The notes: a model not told the origin generated them from the letters alone. 64,000 bases of DNA from Leptobrachium leishanense (GCA_009667805.1 CM019063.1:192399871-192463870), one strand, 5' to 3'; shown: positions 31,878 to 44,660, counted from the stretch's first letter. Numbers and translations are program-made.

Positions 31878-32318
31878 TGTGGAGAAGCAGGTACTGCGGG
31901 CACAGCAACGTGGGTTTTCTAAGCGTTTTTTATTTGCAGCAGCAAAGGGGTTTTCCACAAACAGAGAAAATAAACAACAAAAAAAAAAAGAAATCCTATT
32001 CCCTATTGGGAGGCTAACTGACAACAGACAAACCTGTCTACTCCTGGGCCCACTAAACGGGTTCCCCCAGTAAAACAAAACACACTTTCCAATATAACAG
32101 ATTCCTTACTTTTCCACCACAGTCTCCAACTCCTTCCTCCTTCTGTCTCCAAACCCCTCAATGAACTGGAAGGAACTGAGACTTCTTATAGGGAAGGGTG
32201 GGGCAGCTGTGGTAAATGAGCAATCACTCAGTTAACCCTGAACTGGGAAGGTGGCTACTTCCAGCCTTCTACTCAGGTACCGGCCCTCACATAGCCTGCC
32301 CCGAGTGAACCCGTCACA
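31878..32318 (-). repeat. 3' LTR of Gmr1-like copy B
   Basis: 441 bp, TGTGG...TCACA on the plus strand; downstream LTR in element orientation. Confidence 0.95.
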
Positions 32319-33557
32319 CATCCCCCTCCCCAGCGCAACACCAGGGTGAGAAGCGACCACAGCGGAGAGCCCATGGGCCCGAGACAGCGCATCGGCGTTG
32401 CCGTGGAGAAGGCCCGCCCTGTGCTGCACCACAAACTTGAAGGGCTGCAAGGAGAGGAACCACCGAAGGATCCGGGAATTGCGGTCCCGGTTACTGTGCA
32501 TCCACCTCAGAGGGGCGTGGTCGGTGACCAGGGTAAACTGCCTGCCCAGTAAATAGTACCGTAGCATCTCTGTGGCCCATTTAATCGCTAGACACTCCTT
32601 CTCGATCACGGCATAGCGTTGTTCCCGGGGCAGCAGTTTCCTGCTCAGGTAAAATACCGGATGCTCCTCACCATCCACATACTGCGAGAGCACAGCCCCC
32701 AAACCAACCTCTGAGGCATCCGTCTGCAGGAAGAACTCAGTCCCGAAGTCCGGTGCCACGAGGATGGGCCGGTCACATAACGCAGAGCGCAGATCGCCAA
32801 AGGCCTCCTCAGCCTTACCGTCCCATCTCACCATATCGGGGCCTTTGCCTTTAATAAGGTCGGTTAGCGGCGCCGCCCTAGTCGCAAAATGGGGTATGAA
32901 TCGGCGGTAGTAGCCGACAATCCCTAGGAAGGCCCTCACCTGTTTTTTTCTAAGAGGTTGAGGCCAATTCCGTATTGCCTCCACCTTATGGACTTGGGGT
33001 TTCACCGATCCCCTCCCAACCACATAGCCCAAGTACTTAGCCTCCGCCAGCCCAATAAAACACTTGGGGGGGTTGGCTGTTAGACCGGACCTTCTGAACG
33101 TGTCGAGCACAGCCTCAACCTTCGGCAGATGGGACTCCCAATCCGTGCTATGGATGACGACGTCATCCAGGTATGCCGCAGCGTACTGGACGTGAGGCCT
33201 GAGCAGCTTGTCCATGAGCCGCTGGAAGGTGGCTGGGGCTCCATGAAGGCCAAAGGGCATAATTCTGTAATGAAATAACCCGTCTGGGGTGGCAAAGGCG
33301 GTTTTCTCCCTGGCCCTTCCGGTTAGGGGTATCTGCCAATACCCTTTCGTCAGATCAAGAGTCGAGAGGTATCTGGCCTTTGCCAATCTCTCCACCAGCT
33401 CATCCACACGGGGCATGGGATAGGCATCGAACTTGCTGATTTCATTCAACTTCCTGAAGTCGTTACAAAATCTGGTAGAGCCGTCTGGCTTTGGCACCAA
33501 AACGATGGGGCTGGACCAATTACTGTGGGATGGCTCAATGACCCCAAGCTCTAGCAT
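32232..33557 (-). CDS. Reverse transcriptase and RNase H of Gmr1-like copy B
   Basis: 441 codons from the ATG at 33557. RT: GVIEPSHSNWSSPIVLVPKP (about 5-24), FCNDFRKLNEI (30-40), STLDLTKGYWQIPL (65-78), MPFGLHGAPATFQ (100-112), catalytic YLDD at 129-132. Connection FLGIVGYYRRFIPHFAT (210-226). RNase H: catalytic D280 in QTDASEVGLGAVLSQ, E near 319-321, D346 in VTDHAPLRW, and GNADALSR near 386-393. It makes element DNA from RNA. Its frame is offset by one base from the upstream gag-integrase frame, overlapping it by 23 bases, so it is made either by frameshifting or not at all. The last codons run into the LTR. Confidence 0.92.
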   Translation of the reverse strand: MLELGVIEPSHSNWSSPIVLVPKPDGSTRFCNDFRKLNEISKFDAYPMPRVDELVERLAKARYLSTLDLTKGYWQIPLTGRAREKTAFATPDGLFHYRIMPFGLHGAPATFQRLMDKLLRPHVQYAAAYLDDVVIHSTDWESHLPKVEAVLDTFRRSGLTANPPKCFIGLAEAKYLGYVVGRGSVKPQVHKVEAIRNWPQPLRKKQVRAFLGIVGYYRRFIPHFATRAAPLTDLIKGKGPDMVRWDGKAEEAFGDLRSALCDRPILVAPDFGTEFFLQTDASEVGLGAVLSQYVDGEEHPVFYLSRKLLPREQRYAVIEKECLAIKWATEMLRYYLLGRQFTLVTDHAPLRWMHSNRDRNSRILRWFLSLQPFKFVVQHRAGLLHGNADALSRAHGLSAVVASHPGVALGRGMCDGFTRGRLCEGRYLSRRLEVATFPVQG

Positions 33558-36500
33558 TTTCTTGACTTCTAGTCTGACTGCCTCTTTTGGCTTCCGGTAT
33601 CCGGTAGGGTTTCAGTCTGATCGCTACACCGGGTTCGGTCACAATGTCGTGGAACACGTCATGTGTTCTACCCGGTACCGGTGAGAACACATCCCTATTC
33701 CTCTCGACCATTCGGTTGACTTCCTCTACCTGGCAAGGAGTCAGCTCAGGGGAAATAGCCACCCCCGGCTCTGGGGCCTGAGGACCGGACTGGGCATGGC
33801 CGGTCTGGGACACGCAGGCCTCTCTGTCTTGCCATGGCTTCAGGAGATTGACATGGTAGATCTGCTCCTTCTTCCGGCGGTCAGGCTGCCTAATCCTGTA
33901 GTTAACAGGGCCTGTCTGTTCCAGGACCTCATATGGTCCTTGCCAATGAGCCAGAAGTTTGCTTTCTGCAGTCGGGACCAGTATCATCACCCTGTCCCCT
34001 TGCGAGAACCGTCTTGCGGTGGCCTTCTGGTTATAGATATGGGATTGGGTCTCCTGTGCCCTTTCCATATGCTGGCGTACCAGGGGGATAACCCGAGCCA
34101 TCCGCTCGCGTATGCCTACAACATATTGTATCGGGTTGGTTCCGGTCACTCCCTGCCCCTCCCAGGTTTCCCTGAGTATATCCAGCAGACCACGTGGGTG
34201 CCTGCCATATAGGAGTTCGAACGGAGAGAAGCGGGTCGAGCTCTGGGGAATCTCACGTATAGCAAACAACAAGTACGGCAATAACATGTCCCAGTCCTTT
34301 CCTTCCCTGTTAACAACCTTCCTCAGCATCCCCTTTAGGGTGCGGTTGAACCGCTCGACAAGCCCATCCGTCTGCGGGTGATACACGGAGGTCTTTAGCG
34401 CCTGTATCTTTAACAAGTGACACAGCTCTTTCATCAGACGGGAAACAAAAGGAGTACCCTGATCGGTCAGGATCTCTTTCGGGATGCCCACTCGTGCGAA
34501 TACCTGAACCAACTCTCGGGCAATGTTCCTTGCATTTGCTTTGCGCAAGGGAACGGCTTCAGGATACCGAGTGGCATAATCCAGGATCACCAATATGTAC
34601 TGGTGTCCACGTGCGGATTTTTCTAACGGACCCACAATGTCCATTGCGATCCTTTCAAAGGGGACATCAATGACCGGGAGGGGTATGAGAGGGGCTCTCA
34701 AGTGTGGCTTAGGAGATGCCAACTGACATTCGGGGCATGAGGCACAGTACCGTTTCACCGCCTCATAAACCCCCGGCCAGAAGAACCTGCGCAGGACCCG
34801 CTCCTGGGTCTTCTCAACCCCTAAGTGCCCTCCTAGCACATGGGAATGAGCGAAGTCGAGTACCTTTCTGGTCTGAGAGGACGGAACCACCAACTGTTCA
34901 ATTTCCTGACCTCCCTCCATGATGACCCGGTACAACAGATCACTCTTCAAAATAAAGTACGGATAACTCTTTATTGCCCCTTCCACCGGCACCCCGTTCA
35001 CCTCAATCACCCTGCTTCTCGCAGTCTGTAACAAAGGATCACTAGCTTGGTCGTTCCCAAAAACAGTGTTCCCGGAAACCCCTCCCCCTGAGTCATTCCC
35101 ATCAGAGGTAGAGCCCCCAGAGTTAGGAGCCTCATTCACCTCCTCACTCGTATGTGTTACAGGGACCCCCAATTCTGTCTCTGTCACCTGGGTGGCCACC
35201 CCCTTTTGAGATCTTTTGGCCGGGGTGTTCACCAGAGCCTCAGCCCGAGCTCTGGTAAAGCCGTGTTTGGCTTCTCGCCTCTCTCTGCGTGTTTTCCGGG
35301 GTTTAGGAGGTTTCTGACAAAAAGACGTATCGTGGAATGGGAACACCTCGGTGATGTCGTTAGTACCCTCATCAAGGTCGGCAGTGGCCGTACCAACGGA
35401 TAACCCCTGCAATATGGTCTGAAAGTCCGGAAAATCCCTCCCTAAAACAAGGGAATAGGGTAAGTTGGGTACCACCACAGCTGGGACAGACCCTACCCTC
35501 GCCCCCACAGAGACAGCGACTAACGCCGTGGGATAACGAACGGTACTACCATGTACGCACAACACTCCCACAGTCTTATCTTTCTGTAAATTGGCCCGGC
35601 CCACCAGTTTGCCTGACACCAATGTTATGGCACTACCGGAGTCCGCAAGTGCCACTGCCTGTAGTCCGTTCAGCAGGACGGGCACTCGAAAAGTCTGAGT
35701 CCCTTCCACCAGGCCAGTCATACATATCAGTCCGCAGAAATTCCGGGGGTCCTCACCCAGCCCACACTGCATGGGCTCGGACGTGTTAGGACACCTGGCT
35801 CGAATATGTCCCAGTTCGCCACACTCAAAGCACTGTATCGAGTTCCTTTGGGGCTCATTCCCTCTTCGAAAAGTGTTGCTGTGGTCTGAGTAACGCACTG
35901 GTCCCCCAGGTGCTGGCAGGATTGCCGACCCGTTCGACCTAGTTGTGGAGCCGAAGACTTTTTGAGGCTGCTCCTTTCTATGGGTGGGGATGCTCCCCAC
36001 AACGACCTTTGGAGACCTCCTGGGCGAGTCCTCGAAGTCTTTTGCAGCCAGGTAGCGCTCTACTTGGGCCACCATGTCATCATAGGTACCCGGGTTCCCT
36101 TGTCCCACCCATTCACGGAGGCTGCGTGGGAGTCCGCGTAGGAACTTATCCAACACCAGGGTTTCCACTATCTGCGTGGGGCTTTGGTGCTCAGGCTGGA
36201 GCCACTTCCGAGCCAAATGCATTAGGTCGAACATCTGCGTCCGGGGTGGTGTCTTCTCCTCATACGTCCAGTTAGAGAAGCGTCGCGCTCTCACAGCTTT
36301 TGTCACTCCGAACCGGGCCAGGATTTCAGCCTTTAAGAGTTTATAGTCCGTAGCCTGGACTTCCTCCAGGTCATAGTAGGCCTTTTGGGCCTCTCCAATC
36401 AGGAAGGGTGCGATAATCCCCGCCCACTTGTCTGTAGGCCAGGCCTCCCGAGTAGCAGTGCGCTCAAAGGCACGGAGGTATGCTTCCACGTCATCCTCAG

Positions 36501-36708
36501 GCAACATCTTCTGAAGGTAGCAACTAGCTCGAATCCTGGTCTCCTGGCTAGGGGGTGCTTGCGTCGCCAAACCTCGTACCGTTGCTTTAAGCAGTTCGTG
36601 GTCAGCTTTCTGGGCCTCCATCACGGCCCCAATCTGTGCCTGTATTAGGCGGTTGCTCTCCTGCTGCGTTGCCGTGGCACATACCAGTGCTTTTAATAAG
36701 TCCTCCAT
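33535..36708 (-). CDS. Gag, protease and integrase polyprotein of Gmr1-like copy B
   Basis: 1057 codons without a stop from ATG 36708 (MEDLLKALVCATATQQ), chosen because it is the first ATG after the primer site and the conserved Gag begins there; the open frame extends upstream into the LTR. Capsid region about 60-230; zinc knuckle CFECGELGHIRARC at 293-306; protease DSG at 356-358 in ALADSGSAITLV; integrase zinc site H621, H628, C658, C661; catalytic D690, D749, E785 (DD35E); GPY module WQGPYEVL near 922; then the leader into RT (DVFSPVPGRT). It ends out of frame just inside the RT leader. One polyprotein carrying integrase ahead of RT is the Gmr1-like layout. Confidence 0.93.
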   Translation of the reverse strand: MEDLLKALVCATATQQESNRLIQAQIGAVMEAQKADHELLKATVRGLATQAPPSQETRIRASCYLQKMLPEDDVEAYLRAFERTATREAWPTDKWAGIIAPFLIGEAQKAYYDLEEVQATDYKLLKAEILARFGVTKAVRARRFSNWTYEEKTPPRTQMFDLMHLARKWLQPEHQSPTQIVETLVLDKFLRGLPRSLREWVGQGNPGTYDDMVAQVERYLAAKDFEDSPRRSPKVVVGSIPTHRKEQPQKVFGSTTRSNGSAILPAPGGPVRYSDHSNTFRRGNEPQRNSIQCFECGELGHIRARCPNTSEPMQCGLGEDPRNFCGLICMTGLVEGTQTFRVPVLLNGLQAVALADSGSAITLVSGKLVGRANLQKDKTVGVLCVHGSTVRYPTALVAVSVGARVGSVPAVVVPNLPYSLVLGRDFPDFQTILQGLSVGTATADLDEGTNDITEVFPFHDTSFCQKPPKPRKTRRERREAKHGFTRARAEALVNTPAKRSQKGVATQVTETELGVPVTHTSEEVNEAPNSGGSTSDGNDSGGGVSGNTVFGNDQASDPLLQTARSRVIEVNGVPVEGAIKSYPYFILKSDLLYRVIMEGGQEIEQLVVPSSQTRKVLDFAHSHVLGGHLGVEKTQERVLRRFFWPGVYEAVKRYCASCPECQLASPKPHLRAPLIPLPVIDVPFERIAMDIVGPLEKSARGHQYILVILDYATRYPEAVPLRKANARNIARELVQVFARVGIPKEILTDQGTPFVSRLMKELCHLLKIQALKTSVYHPQTDGLVERFNRTLKGMLRKVVNREGKDWDMLLPYLLFAIREIPQSSTRFSPFELLYGRHPRGLLDILRETWEGQGVTGTNPIQYVVGIRERMARVIPLVRQHMERAQETQSHIYNQKATARRFSQGDRVMILVPTAESKLLAHWQGPYEVLEQTGPVNYRIRQPDRRKKEQIYHVNLLKPWQDREACVSQTGHAQSGPQAPEPGVAISPELTPCQVEEVNRMVERNRDVFSPVPGRTHDVFHDIVTEPGVAIRLKPYRIPEAKRGSQTRSQENARAWGH

Positions 36709-36762
36709 TGTAACTGTGGGTTCTGTACCCTTGTTGCTACTGCCAGCGCACAGCAGGTACAA

Positions 36763-36781
36763 AATCCCACCGCTGCCACCA
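36763..36781 (-). promoter_or_regulatory. Primer-binding site, Leu tRNA
   Basis: On the minus strand, two bases inside the LTR, TGGTGGCAGCGGTGGGATT: all 19 bases complement the 3' end of a leucine tRNA (AATCCCACCGCTGCCACCA). Confidence 0.85.
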
Positions 36782-36783
36782 CT

Positions 36784-37224
36784 TGTGGAGAAGCAGGTAC
36801 TGCGGGCACAGCAACGTGGGTTTTCTAAGCGTTTTTTATTTGCAGCAGCAAAGGGGTTTTCCACAAACAGAGAAAATAAACAAAAAAAAAAAAAAGAAAT
36901 CCTATTCCCTATTGGGAGGCTAACTGACAACAGACAAACCTGTCTACTCCTGGGCCCACTAAACGGGTTCCCCCAGTAAAACAAAACACACTTTCCAATA
37001 TAACAGATTCCTTACTTTTCCACCACAGTCTCCAACTCCTTCCTCCTTCTGTCTCCAAACCCCTCAATGAACTGGAAGGAACTGAGACTTCTTATAGGGA
37101 AGGGTGGGGCAGCTGTGGTAAATGAGCAATCACTCAGTTAACCCTGAACTGGGAAGGTGGCTACTTCCAGCCTTCTACTCAGGTACCGGCCCTCACATAG
37201 CCTGCCCCGAGTGAACCCGTCACA
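36784..37224 (-). repeat. 5' LTR of Gmr1-like copy B
   Basis: 441 bp, near-identical to 31878-32318. It would hold the promoter for the element's transcript on the minus strand. Confidence 0.95.
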
Positions 37225-37231
37225 ATACATA

Positions 37232-38967
37232 TATAGTACTTACAACAGTTGTGGTGGAGGACAAAAGTGAGATAAAAAGCCTCCACGCTAAAATGGTAAT
37301 TTTTATTATTGCAGAAGCCATCTGCACATCACAGCAATTCAAAGAACTGCATCCCAGAGCCCCTATACCGCATTCCCCATATGCAGCAATGAACTCTGGG
37401 TAGGATATGCAAATGACCTCTGTCTCACTTTTATTGCATCTGGTGTCTGTTTTTACACAGACCCCTTAAATCAATGCCATGCCATACTATGACTCTCTTT
37501 AGCAGAGATCAGGTTTATGCAACTGGTCAAAACCACTCCTAGGACAGCGCTTGTCATGAAAAATGCGCCGCGACGAAGGATGCAGGCTTAAGCAAATCAC
37601 AATCTGTCTATCCTAGACTCAAAATAATGACTATGCGGCCCACAATCCCCGTCGCGTGCGCTTGCCTAACTGTCCCAGCAACGACTTCGCTCACTACGGG
37701 CACGCAAACGTGATGCAATCACAGGGTTGCAACGCAGTATCCATCTACACTCGACCCGGAATACTGACTATGTTTCCCACAATCCCTATACCCACTTTCC
37801 TTATACTATTCGTCACACTGCCACCACAAACCGACTTTTTATTCAAGAGGCTTACTGCTTGACCCAGAGCCGGTTTGAACTCTGGTCCTGCACCCCGAAA
37901 TAGAAAAAACAGTCCAGACTGCACTCCTCACAACTCACTGTATAGTAGATCGACTCGAGCTTAAACAAAGGCAAATCTCTATGATAATCCAGTCCTTCAG
38001 TTAGCGTGGATCGAAATATCAGGCAGGAGCAGATCTTAATAAGTTTTATTATGATAAAGAAATGATTTATCACAGTGCATTGGTTACAGAAAAATAGATA
38101 GGATAATTAACACTTTACACACAAAAGAGCAAAAATAAAAGGGATTAAGACACAGAACCTTACTCACACGTCAGCAAGCTAACCGGACATCTGTGACTCC
38201 TGGGGCTGGAGATTGGAACATGGGCAGATCATCACTCCTTACGTGAAGTCGTGAACCCCGAATTGAAAAGCCCTGAGCCCTTGCTGGACTCGGAATATAT
38301 AGGTTCTCCCTGTCCCGCTAAGGACAGCCCCTAGCTGGTACAGCCTGCTCACTACATTTCCCAGAATTCTCACTCTTGCTAACTGGTGGGCATGCTCAGT
38401 TCACTTTTTCTTTTAATTGTAATGCACAGCTGTAATATCCATCATACCAAAATCGTTTCTGTGATCAAAGGATGTGATTGCTTCTTCGAAATGCACTTTT
38501 GGCCATGATGGTGCCTCTCAAACTGGCCAGGAGCAGTGCAGTTCCCCCCTCCCTGCTGAGTAGAACAAAAGGGGCAATTTCCTCCATTCACACCTTCTAT
38601 GGCTTCACAGAGACAAGGATCACTAACATTTTAACTACTTTCTAGAACGCGCTGGAAACTCAGGCTTTTACTATTACAGCTGTGGAAAAATGGCCATTGG
38701 TATATATACAGATATATAGATAGATTTGTATCTATATATCTATATCTAATCTGCCACAGCGCTGTTTTCGGTTTATTGGACCCTCATCAGCTAGGACCTA
38801 GGCATGACCAGTTGCAGTGGATGCGAGGACCGTAGGGCAAATCAGTACAGCGCAGTTCTTTGAATTGCTGTGATGTGCAGATGGCTTCTGCAATAATAAA
38901 AATTACCATTTTAGCGTGGAGGCTTTTTATCTCACTTTTTGTCCTTCACCACAACTGCTGTAAGTAC
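37232..38967. repeat. Unnamed element with about 115-bp terminal inverted repeats
   Basis: 37232-37348 (ACAACAGTTGTGGTGGAGGA ...) is the inverted copy of 38842-38960. Between them is 1.5 kb without coding content. A second inverted pair, 38803-38852 with 38959-39011, overlaps the right arm. No transposase and no clear target duplication. Confidence 0.6.
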
Positions 38968-39013
38968 TGATTTGCACTACGGGTCCAAGAATCCACTGCA
39001 ACTGGTCATGCCT

Positions 39014-39675
39014 AGATGGAGTACATTGGCGACTGTGACAGGCTTAAGCAAATTATGATCATAACTTTGGGAATTGAATCCCCATCATTTTACCTCAGTC
39101 AGGTTTTTTGAGCATTTTTTTAAAACTGTGTTTTTTTTTCACTGAAAATGATGGAAGAAGGTGGTCAATAATATGGAGTGCTCTTTTTTGGTGTTTTGTG
39201 TTTAATGTCTTAGATGCACCCGCTTAGTTTTGAGGTTGAGTTCAACCTTTTGCTGTTTTGTATTTTATATATAGAGAGCTGAGAACTCTCATCTGGTATG
39301 CACCCCTCCCTGTTCACAGGTGCTCCATCATGGCAGCATATAAAGGCCTCGAGCTGCCAGGGAGCTAACAGGGTAAGTTGATCCTGTAAGTGCGGACTCG
39401 ATCAAGTTAGGTAGGACCTGTCAAGATGGGGTACATTGGCGACTGTGACAGGCTTAAGCAAATTATGATCATAACTTTGGGAACTAAATCCACATCATTT
39501 TACCTCAGTCAGGTTTTTTGAGCATTTTTTAAAACTGTGTTTTTTTCACAGAAAATTATGGAATAGGTGGTCAATAATATGGAGTGCTCTTTCTTGGTGT
39601 TTTGTATTTGATGTCTTAGATGCACCCGCTTAGTTTTGAGGTTGAGAGCAACCTTTTGCTGTTTTATACTGTGTA
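39014..39675 (+). repeat. Direct duplication of about 250 bp
   Basis: 39014-39270 and 39426-39675 are near-identical (GTACATTGGCGACTGTGACA ... CCTTTTGCTGTTTT), separated by about 155 bases. No coding content. Confidence 0.85.
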
Positions 39676-39679
39676 AATA

Positions 39680-41296
<1,617 letters not shown>

Positions 41297-41307
41297 TATA
41301 TATATAT

Positions 41308-42790
41308 AAATGTCTGAAATTTACATATAAGATCCTATGATTGATAATAAAAAGTTCTGTTACAGAAAAAAGAAAAAACGCTATTAACCCCTTAAGGACC
41401 GCTGACGTACTATGTACGTCCTGCCCACGGGTCTCCCTTAGACCCGTGGACGTACATAGTACGTCAGCGGCGCCTAACCCCCCCCCTCCCGCCCGATACA
41501 TACCTCCCTCGCTGATCCCTCGCAGATCTGGCAGGGAGGAAGCCCGCCCTCGTGATTTACATGGGCCGGCGAGCTCGATGACGTCACCAAGCTGCGTGGT
41601 GACGTCATCAGCAGGCGCCACCATTGAAATCAATGGAGGGATGGGGGGGCTCCTTCAGAGCCCTCTATCTCCCCAAACATTGAAGATAGAGAGTCTCGCC
41701 TTTTCAGCGGTGTACTGCATTAATGGTTTCGCTGCCGGATCGCAATTCGGCGCAAATTTGCGCAGAATTGCGATTCAAACCTGGAAGGGGCTGACATCGT
41801 GGATGTCAGCCAAGCCTCCAGGTCACCCCCCACCCACTGACATCCTCACCATATGTGTGAGTATGTCAGTGGGCCAGTTAACCCCCTAGCTGCCATGTGG
41901 ATCATGGTCATGGCCTGATCATGGCCTTTCCAATGATACCAAACATGACAGGTTTGGTGTAAAAATAAAACTTTAAAAAATAAATAAATAAAAATATAAT
42001 AAAAAATATATATATTTTTTTAATTTTTTGTCTGGGGGGGTTTAATTAATTAGTACCTAGGCTGTCATCTAAAAATAATTAGCATAAAACAGTCAGAATG
42101 AGCTCAGCGCACATAGGTGAACTGGCTCAGCAGTGGAGGGGTTAAAAAGCAAAAACATGTAAAAATTGGGTATTTCTATTCTCGGGACAATATTTTGAAA
42201 CTATTTAGCCAGGGTCTTTTTTGGTGGTTGTAGATTTTGGGGATTAAATTCCGAAAAAGTGTGTTTTTACCATTTTTTCATATTTGTTTTTATAGTAAAT
42301 TATTGGATATGATGGAAATAATGGTATTTTTAGAAAGTCCATTTAATGGCGGGGAAAACAGTGTATAATATGTGTGGGTTGAATAAACAAGTAAGAGGAA
42401 AATTTGACCTAAACACTAACAGCGCAGAAACGTAAAAACAGCAGCGGTCACTAAAGGACGGATTTGTGTAAAACTGCTCGGTCACTAAGGGGTTAAAAAA
42501 AAGGGGGGGAAATTTTGCTGAATAATTACTATAAGGTACTAAAAAAAAAATCTATAAATAAAGACTTTTACTGCAGATTAAAATAATAAATGGTTTATTA
42601 GATATTGCATAAAAACGGGAATATTTTTAACATTGAAACCTATGGGGTTCGCCTGAATAAACCTGCTGATTGAAACCACCTAACATCAGGGCATTTCACT
42701 GCCAATTTTCTGCTGTTTGGTGTTCTCTGAATAGATTAACCATTACTTCTCTATGGGGATTTGCACTGCCTTCAAACAGCACCATACTTG
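41308..42790. mobile_element. MITE (CAGGGTTATCC family) fragment carrying a TTAA element
   Basis: 41308-41383 and 42497-42790 match the two sides of the MITE at 58049-60191 (for example AAATGTCTGAAATTT and AACGGGAATATTTTTAACAT). Its outer left end is missing, next to Tc1 copy 2. A TTAA-flanked element sits between the two parts. Confidence 0.7.
41388..42492. mobile_element. TTAA-flanked (piggyBac-like) non-autonomous element, copy A
   Basis: 1105 bp, flanked by TTAA (41384-41387 and 42493-42496), ends CCCCTTAAGGACCG and CGGTCACTAAGGGG (imperfect inverted repeats). A strong hairpin near the left end (41399-41470) pairs GCTGACGTACTATGTACGTC with its complement. Its interior is related, in reverse orientation, to the element at 58519-59754. 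No transposase. Confidence 0.8.
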
Positions 42791-42794
42791 CTGG

Positions 42795-43899
42795 TGGGGG
42801 CGGGCCGCCCCAGGTACCAGTGACTATTGGGGTGTCATTAGGGTGTACTAGGAGGTGCCACTGTCACTGTGTGTCAGCTTTGAGCTGTGTTCTCAAACAA
42901 CGAGCAGCAGAGCAGGGCATTTGCATAAGGAATAAAATAGAATAGAATAAAAATCCCCCACTCCTCCCTCCATAGCTCCTCCCCTGCCTCACAGCAACTC
43001 TAGGAGAGGGAGGGGATGTGATTTGTGTGCAGAGTGAGAAGATGACAGTAAACGGCAGGTAAAGGGGGGGTATCAGCAGAATATGAAGCCTGGTCTGCTT
43101 ACTGCTGTTTATAGTGGACCTTTCCTTAACCAGCACTGCAGTGATCAGAAATTTGTCATTGAGCTGCCTGGCTCTTGGTGAGGTCCTGCATAGAGGGGGC
43201 CAGGCTGCATTCACTGCATCACCAGTGAATAGGCAGCCCAGGGTAAACAGGGACAGGGAAGAGGGAGTCTTAAAAAACTGGAAAAGTAGAGAAAAAATAC
43301 CATAGCAGCATCTTATACCTGCAAAACACACACCCATTCTCTGCTCAGCAACTCCAATCCACAAAACCAACCACCCAGCACATACACACAACTCCTATCA
43401 CATAAAACAAGCCACACACAACTTCCATCACACAAAACCAGCCACCCATACAACTCCATCACACAAAACCAACCAACCCACAACCCTCATCCCACACCAG
43501 CCACCAACACACATCCCAGCCACCAACACACAACTCCTATCACACAAAAAACAAGCCACCCCAACACACACGCAACTCCCATCAACAAAACAAGCCACAT
43601 GTGTACTTTTGTTCATAGCATGAGGATTGATATGTTGTGAGTTTGCAAAATCACTTAAAAATAACAATTCTTCCAAAAAATCTACACTCGCCTCTTATTG
43701 CACAGCACAGAGGACACATGATCCACCATCGGCAGATTCATAATATATAATTATTATATATATACATCATGTCCTGCCAGAATGCTATAACTAAAAATAT
43801 TTTTGAAAACATTAAAAAATTATTTTTTTTACATTTTAAAGTTGGGGGTGCCAAATATAGGATCCGCCCCAGGTGCCAAATATTCTAGGTACGCCCCTG
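42795..43899 (-). mobile_element. hAT-like non-autonomous element, partial
   Basis: Ends at 43899 in ...TAGGTACGCCCCTG, which on the minus strand is CAGGGGCGTACCTA, a hAT-type end. The left end is not found; GGGCGGGCCGCCCCAGGTAC at 42798 resembles its internal repeats. No transposase frame. Confidence 0.5.
43325..43595. repeat. Degenerate minisatellite, period about 40 bp
   Basis: CA-rich units around CACACAAAACCAGCCACC and CAACTCCCATCA, six or more copies, heavily drifted. Open frames here are artefacts. Confidence 0.75.
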
Positions 43900-43904
43900 A
43901 CCGG

Positions 43905-44660
43905 CATAAGCATTTGTTGTGCAATCTGCTTTCTTACCTCGGGACTCAGGCAGGATTTGTTTCTGTACAGGGCATCTAGTTTGGGGTAAAGTATAGATGA
44001 GAGGTTTTTGATGTGGGGGCCAAAGGATAGATTCGGGTCTTACCACATACCTAGATATTTGAGAGAGCTGACTGTGGTCAGCGTGCCATTTGATTTTGTC
44101 ATGATGCAAAGATGGGAAGTTTGTAATTTATGTAGTTTAGGTACTGTTCCAAGGAGCATTGTAAGAGTTTTGTCAGTGTTTAGAAAAAGTTTGTTTTCTG
44201 CGATCCACTTTTCTACCTCTGAATTGTTCTGCCTCCAGCTCCGGAAGAATTGGTTTGCTGATGCAGATTATGGTGTCATCTGCGTACATGTGTACAGATA
44301 AGGTTCTGCAGATGTTGGGCAGATCATTTATGAATAGTATGAATAGCAGGGGGCCGAGTATCGAGCCTTGGGATACTCTGCACGTCACTGGGAGGGGGAT
44401 GGAAGCGCTATCAGAAATGGACACATATTGCAATCGATCAGATACAAACGCTCAAAACCAGGTTAGCATGCAATCACCAATACCAGAGTTTTTAAGTTTT
44501 TGTAATACTGTAGGTCTACTGTGTCAAAGGCCTTGGCAAAATCAAGGAAGATGGCTCCAGTTAGGTCTCCTTGTTCCATGCCGGCTTGGAAATCATTGCA
44601 AACTTTTAAAAGGACAGTTGTAGTTGAATGATTTGGACGAAAGCCTGATTGATTTGGGGT
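43905..44660 (-). pseudogene. LINE reverse transcriptase fragment (clade not determined)
   Basis: Minus strand: QSGFRPNHSTTTVLLKVCND near 44640-44580, LDFAKAFDTVD near 44550-44515 (first catalytic region), SQGSILGPLLFILFINDLPN near 44375-44315, MYADDTIICIS near 44295-44260, then a diverged thumb region to about 43905. Frames change and both ends are missing. It belongs with the CR1/L2/Rex group of LINEs by motif style; I cannot separate these. Confidence 0.75.

Larger units (their letters stand above)
31878..37224 (-). mobile_element. Gmr1-like Ty3/gypsy retrotransposon, copy B (young)
   Basis: Two 441-bp LTRs (31878-32318 and 36784-37224) that differ, by eye, at one base in an A-rich run. 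Flanks share ATAC (31874-31877 and 37225-37228). A Leu-tRNA primer site and a polypurine tract (GGGGAGGGGGATG on the minus strand next to 32318) are intact. Two long minus-strand frames encode gag-protease-integrase and RT-RNase H, integrase first. It is a different family from copy A (LTRs unrelated, proteins clearly diverged). Confidence 0.95.

Noticed and set aside
31619..31908. Frames rich in Ile-Tyr and Thr-His
   Set aside because: Translations of (TA)n and (TG)n simple repeats.
37855..37930. tRNA-like B-box (GTTCAAACC on the minus strand)
   Set aside because: No matching A-box, cloverleaf or tRNA-derived SINE body could be fitted.
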